Positions 5,499 to 7,900 of a stretch of 7,900 nucleotides of DNA are shown here, piece by piece (positions within the stretch are counted from its first letter, which is position 1; every line of letters starts with the position of its first letter). Where the stretch lies: contig JBBRZG010000157.1 in assembly GCA_038236905.1 (NCBI GenBank), positions 1 through 7,900 of the forward strand, given 5' to 3'. This stretch comes from UKL13-2 sp038236905 (GTDB lineage: Bacteria > Pseudomonadota > Gammaproteobacteria > Burkholderiales > Usitatibacteraceae). The position numbers and the translations under genes are program-made. Below the pieces are notes generated by a model. That model was not told the origin of the DNA. It saw only the letters and a program-made list of their open reading frames with translations, and did no database searches.

Positions 5499-7900
5499 AT
5501 GATTCGAAATTCTTGGAAGCTTCAAAACGCATTTGCTGGTGCCGTTACCGCGCTCGCTCTGCTGTCAGGCGCGAGCAATGTTTACGCGAAAGAGGCGGCA
5601 CCCGTGGCCGCGCCTGCCAAAGTGATTGCGCCGACAAAAACAATGGTCGGGTCGGTGGTTCCTCAGAAATTCACCTCGGTCGAAGGCATTACTGAATATC
5701 GTTTGCCCAACGGTCTTAAGGTGTTGCTTTTTCCCGACGCCTCCAAACCCACGGTCACTGTCAACATGACCTACTTGGTTGGCTCGCGCCAGGAAAACTA
5801 CGGCGAAACCGGCATGGCGCATTTGCTGGAGCATTTGGTTTTTAAAGGGACACCAAAGAACCCGGATATTGACAAGAATTTCAACAAACGCGGAATGCGT
5901 TTTAACGGTTCAACCTGGCTGGATCGCACCAACTATTTTGAGCTTTTTCAGTCGAGCGACGAGAATCTTGAGTGGGCGCTGCAGATGGAAGCCGATCGTA
6001 TGGTGAATTCGTTTATCGCCAAAAAAGATCTGGATTCCGAAATGACCGTGGTGCGCAATGAATACGAAAGCGGCGAAAACCAACCGTTTGGCGTGTTGCT
6101 GAAGCGCATGCAGAGTGTCGCCTACGACTGGCACAATTATGGCAATTCGACAATCGGCAATCGCAGCGATATTGAGAATGTAAAGATCGAAAATTTGCAG
6201 GCGTTCTACCGTAAATATTATCAGCCGGATAACGCAGTGCTGCTAATCGCGGGCAAATTTGACGAAGCAAAGGTATTGGCTTGGGTGGGCAAATATTTGG
6301 GTGCCATTCCAAAGCCAACGCGGGTATTGCCCAAGCTCTGGACGGTTGAGCCCACACAAGATGGAGAGCGCAGCTTTGTGGTGCGCCGTAAGGGTGATAT
6401 CCAGATCGTCGCGCTTGGCTATAAAGTGCCATCAGCATTGAACGCTGATGCGGATGCATTGGGATTTTTCAATTTTGTGTTGACGGATTCTCCGTCAGGC
6501 CGCCTGCATAAAGCCTTGGTCGAGACCGGCAAGGCCGCGCAAATTATCGGCTTCCCGTTGCTGGCCAGTGACGGCGGTTTGCATATCATCGGTGCGGTGG
6601 TGAAAAAAGGTGAGGCCATTCAACCCGTTCAGGATGAGCTGACGAAAATTGTCGAAGACTTTTATAAGAATCCGCCCACCGCGGAAGAAATGGAACGTGC
6701 GCGCAAGAATTTTGCAAATGATGCAGAGCGGGTGCTGAACAACCATGAAAATATTGGTGTTCAGATGTCTGAATACATTGCGCTTGGTGATTGGCGCCTG
6801 TTTTTCCAATCGCGTGATCGCGCTGAAAAAGTGACCTCGGATGAAGTTAAAGCGGCAGCGGCAAAATATTATCGCCGCGACAATCGCGTGGTCGGTTTGT
6901 TCCAGCCTGAAGATGCCCCCCTACGTGCTGAAATCGCCGCCCCGCCAACCATCGCTGACGTCATGAAGGATTTCAAAGGCAAGGAAGTCATCTCGGTCGC
7001 CGAAGCGTTCGATCCTGACAATGCGAATATCGACAAACGCACCAAGAAAATTGAAGTGGGTGGCCTGACCATTTCGTTGCTATCGAAAAAGAATCGCGGT
7101 GAAGTGGCTAACCTCAACATGCGTCTTCGCAGCGGTGACGAAAAATCATTGTTTGGCAAAGCAATGATTGCGCAAATGACCGGGCAAATGCTGTCGCGTG
7201 GCACCACCAAATTGACCCGCACGCAGATCGCCGACGAGTTTGAAAAGCTGAAAATGTCGGGCGGCGTGAGTGGCTTGTCGGCCAGCTTCCAGACCAATCG
7301 AACCAACATGGTCGCAGCCATCAAGCTTGCCGCACAGCTGATGCGCGAGCCGTCATTTCCAGAAAGTGAATTTGAGCAATTGCGCAAACAGTCGTTGACC
7401 CAGATTGAATCGCAAAAGAGCGACCCGCAGGCCGTCGCCAGTGTTGCGATGAGCAAACAATTCAATACGTTTCCTCGTGGCGACGTGCGCTATGCCAATA
7501 GCTTTGAAGAGACCGAAGCAGATTTAAAAGCGATTAAGTTGAGCGACCTGCGCGATTTCCACAAAACCTTCTACGCCGCTGCCAAAGGTGATATTGCGAT
7601 TGTTGGTGACTTTGATGAAGCCGCCGTCACACAAGCGATTCGCGAAGCGTTTGGCGATTGGAAAGGCGGCGTACTTTATGTGCCGATTTCAGTCCCCTAC
7701 AAAGATATTCCGCCCGTAGACCGCGCGCTCGAAACACCGGACAAGGAGAATGCGTTCTTCGCGGCGCGTATCAACGTTGATATGCAAGATTCCGATGCGG
7801 ATTATCCGGCGCTGTACATAGCGAATTACATCATGGGCGGCGCGGCCGGTTTTGACTCGCGTCTGACCGCCCGTATCCGCGTAAAAGATGGTCTCAGCTA
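5499..7900 (+). CDS. M16 family zinc metallopeptidase (pitrilysin/insulinase type), copy 2, 3' end outside window
   Basis: This is a paralogue of the peptidase just upstream. The frame is open through 800 codons to the window end; by comparison with copy 1 about 135 residues are missing. Residues 1-30 form a typical signal peptide (R3 and K7, hydrophobic core about 11-24, VYA|KE cleavage after A30), followed by an Ala/Pro/Lys-rich linker to about 58. The M16 domain has HLLEH (H108, catalytic E111, H112) and E188 in VVRNEYE, with the same spacing as copy 1. A first M16_C domain lies at about 220-410. The second half carries QMTGQ (559-563) instead of a zinc site, then ETPDKE (745-750) and RIRVKDGLS (792-800) at the window edge. 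From SVEGITEYRL to the FKG after HLLEH, 49 of 58 residues equal copy 1; near ETPDKE it is 37 of 57. No Cys is present in the visible chain. It is probably a soluble periplasmic peptidase; the substrate is unknown. Confidence 0.9.
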   Translation, partial: MIRNSWKLQNAFAGAVTALALLSGASNVYAKEAAPVAAPAKVIAPTKTMVGSVVPQKFTSVEGITEYRLPNGLKVLLFPDASKPTVTVNMTYLVGSRQENYGETGMAHLLEHLVFKGTPKNPDIDKNFNKRGMRFNGSTWLDRTNYFELFQSSDENLEWALQMEADRMVNSFIAKKDLDSEMTVVRNEYESGENQPFGVLLKRMQSVAYDWHNYGNSTIGNRSDIENVKIENLQAFYRKYYQPDNAVLLIAGKFDEAKVLAWVGKYLGAIPKPTRVLPKLWTVEPTQDGERSFVVRRKGDIQIVALGYKVPSALNADADALGFFNFVLTDSPSGRLHKALVETGKAAQIIGFPLLASDGGLHIIGAVVKKGEAIQPVQDELTKIVEDFYKNPPTAEEMERARKNFANDAERVLNNHENIGVQMSEYIALGDWRLFFQSRDRAEKVTSDEVKAAAAKYYRRDNRVVGLFQPEDAPLRAEIAAPPTIADVMKDFKGKEVISVAEAFDPDNANIDKRTKKIEVGGLTISLLSKKNRGEVANLNMRLRSGDEKSLFGKAMIAQMTGQMLSRGTTKLTRTQIADEFEKLKMSGGVSGLSASFQTNRTNMVAAIKLAAQLMREPSFPESEFEQLRKQSLTQIESQKSDPQAVASVAMSKQFNTFPRGDVRYANSFEETEADLKAIKLSDLRDFHKTFYAAAKGDIAIVGDFDEAAVTQAIREAFGDWKGGVLYVPISVPYKDIPPVDRALETPDKENAFFAARINVDMQDSDADYPALYIANYIMGGAAGFDSRLTARIRVKDGLS

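Noticed and set aside
6869..7465. A 198-codon open frame on the minus strand inside the second M16 gene
   Set aside because: It is antisense to a clearly conserved coding region, and its Ser/Leu/Arg-rich translation looks like a mirror of the sense codons.
2398..7900. The two M16 genes as a bacteriocin/RiPP-processing or PQQ-type system
   Set aside because: No precursor peptide, radical SAM enzyme, cyclodehydratase or transporter gene is next to them in the window, and both proteins have signal peptides, unlike typical cytoplasmic maturation peptidases.

Overview
The window looks like chromosomal DNA from a betaproteobacterium, most likely Burkholderiales (Oxalobacteraceae-like). This is inferred from the wording of the RNase R and RlmB proteins and from roughly balanced base composition; the sequence alone does not fix the genus. 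All supported genes lie on the + strand, and there is no sign of phage, insertion sequence, CRISPR array, tRNA or rRNA.

Layout: (1) Bases 1-1351 hold the 3' part of rnr (RNase R): the end of the RNB catalytic domain, an S1 domain and a long Lys/Ala/Pro/Thr-rich tail. (2) rlmB (23S rRNA Gm2251 2'-O-methyltransferase) follows at 1348-2091 and overlaps rnr by ATGA, so the two form a translationally coupled RNA-metabolism operon. (3) Bases 2092-2397 are non-coding, with two possible hairpins and a weak promoter candidate. (4) Bases 2398-5169 encode a complete, probably periplasmic, double-length M16 (pitrilysin/insulinase-type) zinc metallopeptidase. (5) Bases 5170-5498 are non-coding and contain a cluster of palindromes. 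(6) A second, paralogous M16 peptidase starts at 5499 and runs off the end of the window after 800 codons.

The rnr-rlmB pair is housekeeping: RNA decay and quality control, and ribosome maturation. The two M16 genes are a tandem duplication. Each has a signal peptide, an intact HXXEH...E zinc site in the N-terminal half and a degenerate, zinc-less site in the C-terminal half. They probably degrade or process peptides in the cell envelope, but their substrates cannot be read from the sequence. Separation by about 330 bp suggests that each may have its own expression signals. I found no convincing new multi-gene system. The items most worth a second look are the M16 duplication and the palindrome cluster between the copies.
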